Assembly (NCBI GenBank): GCA_016214895.1 | Contig: JACRMR010000012.1 | Coordinates: forward strand, 124,001-188,000 | Direction: 5' to 3' | From: a candidate division KSB1 bacterium | GTDB taxonomy: Bacteria > Electryoneota > RPQS01 | Length of the DNA: 64,000 nt | Shown: positions 35,611-44,137 of the stretch, one piece after another | Layout: the number at the start of each line of letters is the position of its first letter | Position numbering within the stretch: position 1 is the stretch's first letter | Notes under the pieces: model-generated | What the model was told of the DNA's origin: nothing | The model's input: only the letters and a program-made list of their open reading frames with translations | Database searches by the model: none | Translations under genes and position numbers: made by a program

Positions 35611-37324
35611 GCGGGCAGGTCAGAGGAAACTGCGTGGCGAATAGCTCATCGACCAGCGCCGACATTTCGTCGGCCGTCAGCGCATCACCGGTGCGGATCG
35701 CCGCTTTGCAGGCGAAGCTCGCCGCGAGCGCATCCCGCGCGGTGAAATTGGCGCGGCGGAATTCGCGGTACTCCTCGACAATCTCCGGGATCATCGCGCT
35801 CTCCGAGGCCCGCCGCAGGCCGGAGGGGACGGCCTCGATGCTGTATGTGCGCGCGCCAAAGTCGCGAATCTCGAAGCCAAGCTCGCCGAGGTCGGCGCGG
35901 AATTCGTTGAACAACGCGTCGTCGTCGGGATTCAATTCGAGCAGAACCGGAAAGAGTAGTTGTTGTGACTGAAACGTCCGCTGCGTGAAACTGCGCAGGG
36001 CGCGCTCGTAGAGAATCCGCTCATGCGCGGCGTGCTGATCGAGGATGACCAGGCCGGAGCGAATCTGCGAGATCAAGTACTTCTGGTGAACTTGAAAGAT
36101 CGCGGGCTTGAGCAGCGGGACGGGAGGTTCCTCTGACGGTTCTCCCGCGGCCGGAGATTCCGTGTCAGGCGGCGGTTCCGGTGCCGCCGGGAAGCGCGGA
36201 TCCGCGGGTGACGTGATTCCGGGACGAGCGGGAGCCGCGGTGAACAAATCCGGGATCGTGCTGGCGGACGGCGGACGCAACTGGCTGATCCAGGCATCGG
36301 CCGCCGCCGTCGCTTGAACTTCCGCCGCGAGCCCGTCGAACTGGCGCGGCTGCACGTCGCGGACGGCGCGGTAGACCGCCGCGTGAATCAGCTTCTCGTC
36401 CGCGAATTTCACCTCCGACTTGGCGGGATGCACATTCACATCCACGAGCGTCGGGTCGAGCTCGATCAGGAGCACGTAGAACGGCCACTCCATCGGATCA
36501 AGCTGCTCACGGAGCGCGGCCTTTACCGCTGAGTGCAGCATCGCGCTTTGAATCGGCCGGCGATTGAGAAACGTGTACTGATCGCCGCGGGACTTGCGAA
36601 AGAGCTCGGGCAAGCCGACCGCACCGGATACCCGAATACCAGCCTGCTCAAATTTCAGCCACAGCACTTTCGATGCGAAGCCGGTGCCGAACAGATCGTT
36701 CAAGCGAGATTCGAAGTCGCCGGCCGGGAGCGTGTACTCCACGGCAGTGTCATGCGTGAACGACCAGGCGATTTCCGGATAGGCCACCGCATATTGCCGA
36801 AACACGCGGATCAAATGCGCAAGCTCGGTGGCCGGGCTTTTCAGAAAGCTCGCCCGCGCGGGAGTATTGTAGAATAAGGAATGGACCGCGAGCGATGTGC
36901 CGATGGGCATGGCGGCAGGCTCGTCCAATATAATATCGCCGCCCTGAATCCGCAGCAGCGTGCCGCTCGCCGATTCCCTGGCCCGCGACCGCGCTTCGAC
37001 GAAACTCACCGAGGCAATCGACGGCAATGCCTCGCCGCGAAAGCCCAGCGTACGAATCGCCCAGAGGTCGTCCGACTGTTTCAGCTTGGAGGTCGCATGA
37101 CGCTCGAAGGCGAGATGCAGATCGTCGTGCGACATCCCGCCGCCGTCGTCAACGACTTGAATCAACTCGCGACCGTGCCCGCTCAGGACCACCTGAATGC
37201 GCGTGGCACCGGCGTCAAGCGCGTTTTCGATCAGCTCCTTCAGTGCGGAGGCGGCACGATCAACCACTTCGCCGGCGGCGATTTGATTGACCACCTGCTC
37301 GGGAAGGATGCGGATGTTACCCAC
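35543..37324 (-). CDS. mutL: DNA mismatch repair protein MutL (endonuclease type)
   Basis: A 593-residue GHKL ATPase for mismatch repair. N-terminal motifs: IAAGEVVDRAASALKELIENA-type block (about 15-38), DDGGGM, and TLGFRGEAL. A low-complexity Pro/Glu linker spans about 340-405. The C-terminal domain has DQHAAHERILYE, the metal-binding DQHA(x)2E(x)4E endonuclease motif, plus ACKAAIRTG and CPHGRPT, so this MutL should nick DNA itself, as expected where MutH is absent. It overlaps the cyclodeaminase gene upstream by 8 bases and miaA downstream. Confidence 0.96.
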   Translation of the reverse strand: MGNIRILPEQVVNQIAAGEVVDRAASALKELIENALDAGATRIQVVLSGHGRELIQVVDDGGGMSHDDLHLAFERHATSKLKQSDDLWAIRTLGFRGEALPSIASVSFVEARSRARESASGTLLRIQGGDIILDEPAAMPIGTSLAVHSLFYNTPARASFLKSPATELAHLIRVFRQYAVAYPEIAWSFTHDTAVEYTLPAGDFESRLNDLFGTGFASKVLWLKFEQAGIRVSGAVGLPELFRKSRGDQYTFLNRRPIQSAMLHSAVKAALREQLDPMEWPFYVLLIELDPTLVDVNVHPAKSEVKFADEKLIHAAVYRAVRDVQPRQFDGLAAEVQATAAADAWISQLRPPSASTIPDLFTAAPARPGITSPADPRFPAAPEPPPDTESPAAGEPSEEPPVPLLKPAIFQVHQKYLISQIRSGLVILDQHAAHERILYERALRSFTQRTFQSQQLLFPVLLELNPDDDALFNEFRADLGELGFEIRDFGARTYSIEAVPSGLRRASESAMIPEIVEEYREFRRANFTARDALAASFACKAAIRTGDALTADEMSALVDELFATQFPLTCPHGRPTVIHLKLSELDRRFKRTE

Positions 37325-37991
37325 CCAGTTTCTCCGCGACGGCGTGACGGACGTCGGACACGATCCCGCGCGAACGACCGCGGGCCACGGCCACCTCGGC
37401 GAGCAAAGCGGGGCGCTCGGTTTCGGGAATTCCGGGGAGATTGATTAGAACATTCGCCGCCGCGCCTTCGAGTCCCGCGCTCAGCAACTCCGCTCCGGTC
37501 GCGGCATCGGAAACCGTGTTCACATTGCCGGTCCTGGCAATGTCGAGCGCGCACTCGAGGGCCCGCAGGCAGGTCTGCATGGTACGCCGGGGAACTTGCA
37601 GTGTGCCCATTGCCGCCGCCGCGAGTTCGGCGGCTTTGACCGCGCGCTCAGGGTCGTCACGTTCGGGGAGCTTGTTCGCGACCCGGAAGCGGTTAAAGGC
37701 GTCCGTGTCTTCGTCAACGAGCTTGACCAACGCGGCGCGAGCCTCTTCCGTGACCTGCTTAAGTTGCGACAGATGCGGCGCAACGGCGGCGTAGTCTTTC
37801 TTGTCCACGGTGAAATTGATGACCATGGTGAGCAGGCCGGAGCCGATGGCGCCGGCAAGTGCGGCGGCACTGCCACCGCCCGGAGCCGCGGACTTGGCGG
37901 CAATCTGTTCCACGAATCCCGCGACCGGCTGATAGATGAGCTTCGCGGGAAAGACCGATGATGCCGGGTTCGGAGTTGTGATGTCAGCCAT
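37317..37991 (-). CDS. Formimidoyltetrahydrofolate cyclodeaminase family protein
   Basis: A 224-residue all-helical cytoplasmic enzyme. It carries KSAAPGGGSAAALAGAIGS (split: KSAAPGGGS and AAALAGAIG), the folate-binding signature of the FTCD C-terminal domain, and DEDTDAFNRF. The reaction is 5-formimido-THF to 5,10-methenyl-THF plus ammonia. The start ATG 37991 overlaps the stop of the formimidoyltransferase by 8 bases; the track-like longer TTG form is unnecessary. In animals both activities sit on one chain; here they are adjacent separate genes in the same order. Confidence 0.9.
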   Translation of the reverse strand: MADITTPNPASSVFPAKLIYQPVAGFVEQIAAKSAAPGGGSAAALAGAIGSGLLTMVINFTVDKKDYAAVAPHLSQLKQVTEEARAALVKLVDEDTDAFNRFRVANKLPERDDPERAVKAAELAAAAMGTLQVPRRTMQTCLRALECALDIARTGNVNTVSDAATGAELLSAGLEGAAANVLINLPGIPETERPALLAEVAVARGRSRGIVSDVRHAVAEKLGG

Positions 37992-39024
37992 GGAGAGCGT
38001 ACTCAATTATTTTCGTATCGGGGTCAAATGCACGGAAGGCAGAAAGCGCGAGGCGTTCCTGAACCAGCGCCACAGCGGCTCGTTCGTCTTTGGGGCGTGA
38101 CAACTTTTCGCGCCAGACGTAATATTCAGCGGCGAGCAATAACGCTTCGAGCGGAATTAACCCGACCACTTCGCTGCCGCTGACTTCGACACCGCGACCG
38201 CGCGCCTCGAACGCAACTTGCTCAAAGGCGGTGTGCGGGGCGGTGACCAGGTAGTTGGTGAGGTTCATCGACACCTGACAGAAGCGGTCATTGTCGAGGT
38301 ACACGCCCATGCCTTTCACCTGACGCAGCGGTCCGGGAATGAAGACCTTCTTGCCGGTCGCGGAAAGCAGCGCTTGCCCGCTCGTGTCCGTCATCGGCCA
38401 ACCCATCTCGCGCACATGCAGAGCGATGTCTTCGGTCAGTTCCAGATCCGCGGTCCGCAGATTCACGTTGTAGGCCACCAGGAAGAAGCGAGCGCCTGTA
38501 ATCACACAGCCGGACTGCGCTACGAACGTCGTCGGTCCAAAATCAGGCGTCCATTCCGGCAATCGCAGCTTCGCTTCCAGTGCTTCGTATTCGCCCTTGC
38601 GGACCTTGGCCAGATTCTGGCGTTCCGGTCGCGCGGCTGCCGCTTCATAGAGGTAAACCGGTACGCCAAGTTCATTGCCGACCCGACGACCGTACTGCCG
38701 CGCAAGCTCGGCGCACTGCGCCATCGTGATCTCGCGCACGGGAACGAACGGCGCCACGTCAACGGCTCCGCTGCGCGGATGTCCGCCTTGATGGGTCCGC
38801 ATGTCGATCTCCGCGAAGGCCGCGGCGGTCAGGCGAAATGTCGCTTCGACGCAGGCATCCGGCGCGCCCGCGTACGTGATGACGGCACGATGGTAATCCG
38901 CGTTCGGGTCCACATCGAGAAGTCGAACGCCCGGTACGGATTTCACCGCGCCGGCGATCCGGTTGATCTTAGCGAGGTCTCGCCCCTCGGAGATGTTAGG
39001 GACGCATTCTACGATTGAAGACAT
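37984..39024 (-). CDS. ftcD: Glutamate formimidoyltransferase
   Basis: A 346-residue transferase moving the formimino group from N-formimino-glutamate to tetrahydrofolate, the last step of the FIGLU route of histidine degradation. It matches the FTCD N- and C-subdomains: ECVPNISEGRD at the N-terminus, RTHQGGHPRSGAVDVAPFVP (catalytic His region), RFFLVAYNVNL and CQVSMNLTNY. The length is typical for the bacterial stand-alone form. No hut genes are in the window, so it may serve one-carbon metabolism here. Coupled by overlap to the cyclodeaminase. Confidence 0.93.
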   Translation of the reverse strand: MSSIVECVPNISEGRDLAKINRIAGAVKSVPGVRLLDVDPNADYHRAVITYAGAPDACVEATFRLTAAAFAEIDMRTHQGGHPRSGAVDVAPFVPVREITMAQCAELARQYGRRVGNELGVPVYLYEAAAARPERQNLAKVRKGEYEALEAKLRLPEWTPDFGPTTFVAQSGCVITGARFFLVAYNVNLRTADLELTEDIALHVREMGWPMTDTSGQALLSATGKKVFIPGPLRQVKGMGVYLDNDRFCQVSMNLTNYLVTAPHTAFEQVAFEARGRGVEVSGSEVVGLIPLEALLLAAEYYVWREKLSRPKDERAAVALVQERLALSAFRAFDPDTKIIEYALHG

Positions 39025-39030
39025 GAGTTG

Positions 39031-40485
39031 CTATTCGGGATTCGGCCATGGTACGCAGACCGCTTCGATCAGCCGGTCCTGCGCGGCACGCGGCAGATGC
39101 GGAGAGCCGTGGTAGTTGTTGCAGAGGATGGCGAAGGCCAGGGTGTCGCCGGCTTGTGTCACACAATAACCGGCCAACGAGCACACGTGTGTAATGGTAC
39201 CGGTCTTGGCGTGGACCTTGCCCACCATCTCCGGCGAAGCGAGGCGATGGGCCATTGTGCCGCTGACCCCGGATACCGCCAACGACGCGATGAAATCCGC
39301 GGCGGCGGGATGACGGTGCATGAGCGTCAGGAGCTTTACCAGTCCGCCCGCGCAACAGAGATTCTGCCGGGCAAGTCCGCAACCGTCCTGCAAATCGATT
39401 TCGTTGCCGTTAATCCCCCACTGGCGCAGGACGCGCGCAACGGCATCGGCTCCCGCGCGCGCATTGGCAGCGCCGACCGATGCGGCGGCGACGGCACGCT
39501 GAACATACTCGGCGGTGAAGTTGTCGCTCTCCTTGTTCATGACCGAGGCGGCGGCGACCAGCCGGTCTGATTCGTATTGGAACAGGGGAAATCGGCCGTC
39601 GCCCAGCGGTTCGCCGGATCGGTCCACGCGAAGCTGGCCGCGCAAGATGATACCGCGCTGATCGAGTTGTTGACGAAAGGCCGCGCCGAAATACAGCGCC
39701 GGATCCTGGACCGGAATCCACAGATACTCGCCGTCATCGCCGAGCGGTATCTTGCCTTGAATCGTTACCACCGTGTCGCCCGGAACGACGTGATAATCCA
39801 GCCAACCCTCTTCGCTGGCGTCGGCGGTCGCCACTTCATTCCGCACGGAAACCGGAGCATACGGCGGATCGACGGCGACGACCGGCGGCAACTCCACGGT
39901 CGCGCCCGGCAGAATCGCGAGGCGGCAGACATTGGAGTTGTAGCCAAAGGCGTCAACCGTGGGCGCGAAATTCGAATTGACATCGCCGACCTCCCACAAG
40001 TCCGGCGCGCATTCAAGCTTGTAGGGCCAGGTGCGCATGACGAGATCGCCCTCAATCAGCCGAATGCCATGCTCCCACAGGGAATCGGCGAGGGACGCCA
40101 GCACCGGATGGCCGAGGGAATCCAGCCGCCGGGGATCGATTAACGGATCGGCGCCGCCTTGCACATAGACGTTGCCATGCAAGGTACCCGCCGCATCGGG
40201 CGCCGAGACGGAGAATCCGCCGGTTTTGAAGCGAAAGTCGGACCCGAGGACTTCAAAGGCTGCGGCAGACGTCACCAACTTCGCCACGGATGCCGGAATC
40301 AGCATGCGACCGGAATCGCGTTCGAAGACCACGGAGTCCCCGGTAAGAGAGACGAAGCGAATGCTCCACGAAGATCCGCGCAATTGCGGCTGACTGAGGA
40401 GACTGTCGGCGAGGTCAGAAAGGGAGAGAGCGGAAACAGGCCGGAACCAACAGAGCAGGAGGAGAAGAGCCGCGAGATAATTCAT
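39031..40485 (-). CDS. dacB: D-alanyl-D-alanine carboxypeptidase/endopeptidase (PBP4, S13)
   Basis: A 484-residue periplasmic low-molecular-mass penicillin-binding protein that trims or cuts peptidoglycan cross-links. Signal peptide 1-19 (AALLLLLCWFRPVSA). The three catalytic motifs are complete: SxxK (Ser66-Val-Ala-Lys69 in IPASVAKLVTSA), SxN (KESDNFTAEYV) and KTG (HAKTGTITHV). The start at ATG 40485 overlaps the upstream M50 gene by ATGA; the longer open frame lies inside that gene. Confidence 0.93.
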   Translation of the reverse strand: MNYLAALLLLLCWFRPVSALSLSDLADSLLSQPQLRGSSWSIRFVSLTGDSVVFERDSGRMLIPASVAKLVTSAAAFEVLGSDFRFKTGGFSVSAPDAAGTLHGNVYVQGGADPLIDPRRLDSLGHPVLASLADSLWEHGIRLIEGDLVMRTWPYKLECAPDLWEVGDVNSNFAPTVDAFGYNSNVCRLAILPGATVELPPVVAVDPPYAPVSVRNEVATADASEEGWLDYHVVPGDTVVTIQGKIPLGDDGEYLWIPVQDPALYFGAAFRQQLDQRGIILRGQLRVDRSGEPLGDGRFPLFQYESDRLVAAASVMNKESDNFTAEYVQRAVAAASVGAANARAGADAVARVLRQWGINGNEIDLQDGCGLARQNLCCAGGLVKLLTLMHRHPAAADFIASLAVSGVSGTMAHRLASPEMVGKVHAKTGTITHVCSLAGYCVTQAGDTLAFAILCNNYHGSPHLPRAAQDRLIEAVCVPWPNPE

Positions 40486-41102
40486 GCGCCGCCGAGAATC
40501 CAATTTGCGATGGGACGCGCTACGGGAGTGATGACGCGACCAAAGATCGATACGCCGGTCAGGCTGGCCAGCAACATCAGACCGAACAGCACCAGGGGAC
40601 CGAAACGCTCGAACGTGGAATAGCCGGCCTGCCACTCGATGGGGATAATCCCGCGCAGGATGCGCGAGCCGTCCAACGGCGGGACCGGAATCATGTTGAA
40701 GACCGCCAGGATGATGTTGATCCACACCCCATAGACGGCGATACGCACGGCGGTTTCCGCGAGATCGCCCGTGAGGAAGCCGGTCGCCCGCAACGCCGCA
40801 CCGAGCAGAACCGCGAGCACCAGGTTCGAAAGCGGACCGGCAAAGGCGACGATCGCCATATCACGGCGCGGCGAACGGAAATAGTTGAGATCGACCGGAA
40901 CCGGCTTCGCCCAGCCGAAGCCGACCACCAGCAACATCACCGAACCCAGTAGATCGAGATGCGCGAGCGGATTCAAGGTCAGCCGGCCGGCCGACCGCGC
41001 CGTGGGATCACCCAGCCGTGTGGCCGCCAACGCATGACTGAACTCGTGCAGCGTCAGGCCGAGAATGAAGCCCGGAATGAAATACAAGAACTCGCGGTTC
41101 AT
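40482..41102 (-). CDS. Site-2 protease family membrane metalloprotease (M50)
   Basis: A 206-residue inner-membrane protein with about five hydrophobic segments. The zinc motif HExxH is His19-Glu20-Phe-Ser-His23 in TLHEFSHALAA, and the third ligand is in NMIPVPPLDGSRIL (NxxPxPPLDG). No PDZ domain, so it belongs to the short FtsH-independent YwhC-like group of uncertain substrate. ATG 41102 overlaps the xerD-like stop by ATGA. Part of the long minus-strand operon. Confidence 0.92.
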   Translation of the reverse strand: MNREFLYFIPGFILGLTLHEFSHALAATRLGDPTARSAGRLTLNPLAHLDLLGSVMLLVVGFGWAKPVPVDLNYFRSPRRDMAIVAFAGPLSNLVLAVLLGAALRATGFLTGDLAETAVRIAVYGVWINIILAVFNMIPVPPLDGSRILRGIIPIEWQAGYSTFERFGPLVLFGLMLLASLTGVSIFGRVITPVARPIANWILGGA

Positions 41103-42007
41103 CCGCGGGGGTGAAACGTGCGCATCACCTCGGTCAGATACGTGCGATCCAGATGCGTGTAGATTTCGGTCGTGGTAATGGAGCTGTGTCCCAGCAATTC
41201 CTGAACCACGCGCAAATCGGCGCCGCCTTCCAACAGGTGAGTGGCGAAGGTGTGCCGCAGCGTGTGCGGTGAGACGCTTGTTTCGATCCCACAAGCGGCA
41301 ACCCGGCGCTTGAGAATCGCCCAGAAGCCAAAGCGCGTCAGCGGCTGGCCGCGCCGGTTCAGGAAGACGAAACTGCCCGCGCTCTCCGGCAACGCAAGCG
41401 GCTTGCCGGCCCGGTCCGTGCCGCGCATCAACGGTCGCCCGCTGCGAAGGTAGCCATGGAGTCGCGTTCGCGCGATCGAGCTGAGGGGAATCATGCGCTG
41501 CTTGTTGCCTTTGCCGGTAACGACGATCACGCCGGCCTCCGCGCGGCACTGATGCAGACGCAATCCCACGAGTTCGGAGGCACGTAAGCCACAACAGTAA
41601 GCCACCTCGAACAGCGCCGCATCGCGCCGCTCCTCGGGCGACCCACCGGACACGGACGCGAGCAGGTGATCGATCTCCGCGACGGAAAGCACCGCGGGAA
41701 GTTCCCGCCGCAGGCGAGGACCTTCCACGTCGGCGGCCGGGTTCGGAGCGCGATTCTCGGCGGCTCGCCAGCCAAAGTAGCCGCGAATGGCCGACAGTCG
41801 CCGCGCCACACTGGCCGCGGATAGCAGCGCGCCGATGGCCGCGAGGTAGTCTTCGATCCGCTGCCGGGTAACCGACTCGACGGAAGCGCCGCGATCCCGC
41901 AACCAGAGCAGGAACGCCCGCAAATCGCGAGCGTATCCCTCCAGCGTATGCGCGCTAAGATTGTGTTCGAGCGCCGACTGCGCGAGAAACGAGCGAACAT
42001 CGCCAAT
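41099..42007 (-). CDS. xerD: Tyrosine recombinase XerC/XerD-like, apparent AUU start
   Basis: A 302-residue site-specific recombinase, probably for chromosome dimer resolution. It has a core-binding domain (about 1-95, ALEHNLSAHTLEGYARDL) and a catalytic domain with Arg (CGLRASELVGL), Lys (GKGNKQRMIPL), HTLRHTFATHLL, LLGHSSITTTEIYTH (His and nucleophile Tyr). The length and N-terminus fit XerD if translation starts at ATT 42007, 9 bases after the stop of the upstream gene. No ATG, GTG or TTG occurs in frame before TTG 42208, which lies 190 bases inside that gene. Either a rare start, an extended overlap, or a sequencing error. Confidence 0.87.
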   Translation of the reverse strand: MGDVRSFLAQSALEHNLSAHTLEGYARDLRAFLLWLRDRGASVESVTRQRIEDYLAAIGALLSAASVARRLSAIRGYFGWRAAENRAPNPAADVEGPRLRRELPAVLSVAEIDHLLASVSGGSPEERRDAALFEVAYCCGLRASELVGLRLHQCRAEAGVIVVTGKGNKQRMIPLSSIARTRLHGYLRSGRPLMRGTDRAGKPLALPESAGSFVFLNRRGQPLTRFGFWAILKRRVAACGIETSVSPHTLRHTFATHLLEGGADLRVVQELLGHSSITTTEIYTHLDRTYLTEVMRTFHPRG

Positions 42008-42017
42008 CCCGGCGACG

Positions 42018-42647
42018 TCAGCCGCGGACGAAAGGATTCGTTCGACGCTCGATCCCGACCGTGGTGGTCGGTCCGTGACCGGGATAGACAATCGTGTCCT
42101 CGGGTAGCGTGTAGATTTTGGAGCGAATGTGCGCGTAGAGCTGCTCGTCGCTCGAACCCGGAAAATCGGTGCGACCGACGCCGCCCTGAAACAAGGTGTC
42201 GCCGCCAATCAGAATTCCGGACGAGTAGAATACCAGTGAGCCGGGCGAATGACCGGGGACGTGATAGGCCGTCAGCGACTCCTCGCCGAGCGGCAGAATC
42301 TCGCCGTCGGTAATCGTGCGATCGGCATCCGGTGAGATGACGCTCCCACCCACAAAAGCGGACAGATTCTTGTGCGGATCGGTGAGCATGGCACGGTCCG
42401 CCGCGTGAATCAACAGCGGCAGCCCCGCGAAAGCGGCTTTGATGACCGCGTTCTCCGCAATGTGATCAAGATGGCCGTGCGTGTTGATCAAATAGATGGG
42501 TTCCAACCGCTCGGATTCGACCAGCTTGATCGTCCCCGGAGAGTCGCCACCCGGATCGAAGATTGCGGCTTTGCGCGTGCGCTCACACCACACCAGAATT
42601 GTATTGATCTGAAAGTCCCCGACGACCCGCGCCACGACCTTCAACAT
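42018..42647 (-). CDS. MBL-fold metallo-hydrolase (glyoxalase II-like)
   Basis: A 209-residue cytoplasmic beta-lactamase-fold hydrolase. The zinc ligands are THGHLDHIAE (HxHxDH), HVPGHSPGSL (His), GGDTLFQGGVGRTDFPG (Asp) and YPGHGPTT (His), the full dinuclear set. It matches the YcbL/hydroxyacylglutathione-hydrolase-like group that cleaves thioesters, but it lacks the long substrate-binding C-terminal domain of true GloB, so the substrate is unsure. It overlaps rpe by 7 bases. Confidence 0.9.
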   Translation of the reverse strand: MLKVVARVVGDFQINTILVWCERTRKAAIFDPGGDSPGTIKLVESERLEPIYLINTHGHLDHIAENAVIKAAFAGLPLLIHAADRAMLTDPHKNLSAFVGGSVISPDADRTITDGEILPLGEESLTAYHVPGHSPGSLVFYSSGILIGGDTLFQGGVGRTDFPGSSDEQLYAHIRSKIYTLPEDTIVYPGHGPTTTVGIERRTNPFVRG

Positions 42648-43303
42648 CCGGCCGCTCGGCAGAGTTTGCGGAAATTGTCCGCGATATTCCCACCGAAGAC
42701 GGCGGTGCCCGCCACCAGCGTGTCGGCTCCGGCGGCGACCACCAGCGGTGCCGTACGTTCGTCGAGGCCACCATCAACGGCGATCGAATACTTGCCCAAT
42801 TCCTGCGCGCGCCAGTCGGCAAGTTTCTCGAGCTTCGGCAGCACCGACTCGATGAACTTCTGACCGCCGAATCCCGGATTCACGGTCATGACCAGCACCA
42901 AGTCAAATTCGCCGAGCACGGGTTCGAGCAACTCAACCGGCGTCGAGGGATTCAAGGCAACGCCGGCTTTGACTCCAAGCGATCGAATGTGCGAGAGACT
43001 GCGATGCAGATGCGGGCTGACTTCCTGATGTATCGTGATCGCCGAGGCACCGGCCCGGGCGTATTGATCGACCGACCGCTCAGGCGCCGCGATCATCAGA
43101 TGCACATCAAGCGGCAGCCTCGTCGCCCGGGAAAGCTGCGCGATCAGCGGCGGACCGAACGTCAGGTTGGGCACAAAGTGACCGTCCATGATGTCGCAAT
43201 GCAGGAGCGTCGCTCCGGCCGCTTCGCACTGCCGGACTTGATCGCCAAGCTGAAGAAAATCCGCCGCCAGGATGGACGGTGCAATGCGGAGCGGAAAGCT
43301 CAA
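42641..43303 (-). CDS. rpe: Ribulose-phosphate 3-epimerase
   Basis: A 220-residue TIM barrel that interconverts ribulose 5-phosphate and xylulose 5-phosphate. Signatures: APSILAADFLQLG, LHCDIMDGHFVPNLTFGP (catalytic Asp and metal His), DVHLMI, MTVNPGFGGQKFI, and SIAVDGGLDE (second catalytic Asp). Full length and start as in the family. Within the minus-strand operon, between the PASTA protein and the MBL hydrolase. Confidence 0.97.
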   Translation of the reverse strand: MSFPLRIAPSILAADFLQLGDQVRQCEAAGATLLHCDIMDGHFVPNLTFGPPLIAQLSRATRLPLDVHLMIAAPERSVDQYARAGASAITIHQEVSPHLHRSLSHIRSLGVKAGVALNPSTPVELLEPVLGEFDLVLVMTVNPGFGGQKFIESVLPKLEKLADWRAQELGKYSIAVDGGLDERTAPLVVAAGADTLVAGTAVFGGNIADNFRKLCRAAGC

Positions 43304-43318
43304 TCGCGGGTTCCTTTG

Positions 43319-44089
43319 CTATTCGGCATTTCCCTGAATGGCGACGACAAGATCAATCGAAGTGCCGCGCTCTACTGCTTCGCCCGACTTGATTGATTGA
43401 CCGATCACCGTGCTCGGGTCGTACAACATCGTCTCCTTGCGCACGATCTTGCCGAGCTTGAGCCCCGACTCGCGCAGAATCACGAGCGCCTCACTCAAGG
43501 GGTGATCAATCAAGACCGGAACGTAAAACTCCTCCGGTTCAATGCCCATCGACACCGTGAGCCTGACCGCGGCGCCCGGCTCGACGGGCTTGCCCGCCGC
43601 GGGCTCCTGATCGACAATCCGGCCCTTGGGCATCTGCGAGGAAAAACGATAGCGCACTTCGGCATCCCCACTGACCAGTCCGGCGTTCTTGCAGCGCAAC
43701 TGGGCATCGCGCAGGTCCAGACCGATCATGTCGGGTGTCAGGTCGCGGGCCGCCGCCGCGGCCGGGACCACGTGAATCTTGCGCCCCGGCTTGGCCAGCG
43801 CGCCGGCGGAGGGACGCTGCTCGAGTATCGTGCCCTCGGCCACGCGGCCCGCCAGCTTGGAGTTCTCTTCCAGTACCAGAAAGCCCGCGGAATCTGCGCG
43901 TCGCACCGCCTCAACCCGGTTCAAGCCGAGCAACTGCGGCACCGGATGTTCACTGCCCTGCCGCGTATAGAGCGGCATGATCATGCGATCAACCAAAAAG
44001 AAAACAAACAAGCCCGCGACCAGCGCCGCGAGCGTGATTTGTGCCGAATCGCTTGAGAGGACGTCGCGAAGTTTAACTCGCCAATTCAT
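43319..44089 (-). CDS. PASTA-domain membrane-anchored protein
   Basis: A 256-residue bitopic protein: short cytoplasmic N-terminus, one TM helix (about 17-36, ITLAALVAGLFVFFLVDRMI) and three PASTA repeats outside (about 45-110, 111-180, 182-252; each starts VPxLxGL/IGLDLRDA/VPVLIDHPLSEA and ends with the P-G-xx-V-V pattern). PASTA domains bind muropeptides or link to cell-wall enzymes. No kinase domain is attached here. The gene stands between rsmB and rpe, an order also seen beside Ser/Thr phosphatase/kinase clusters in other phyla. Confidence 0.9.
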   Translation of the reverse strand: MNWRVKLRDVLSSDSAQITLAALVAGLFVFFLVDRMIMPLYTRQGSEHPVPQLLGLNRVEAVRRADSAGFLVLEENSKLAGRVAEGTILEQRPSAGALAKPGRKIHVVPAAAAARDLTPDMIGLDLRDAQLRCKNAGLVSGDAEVRYRFSSQMPKGRIVDQEPAAGKPVEPGAAVRLTVSMGIEPEEFYVPVLIDHPLSEALVILRESGLKLGKIVRKETMLYDPSTVIGQSIKSGEAVERGTSIDLVVAIQGNAE

Positions 44090-44137
44090 GAAGGTGCGAA
44101 ATACAGGATGGGCGGCCAGCCGCCGGCAGACCGTTGC

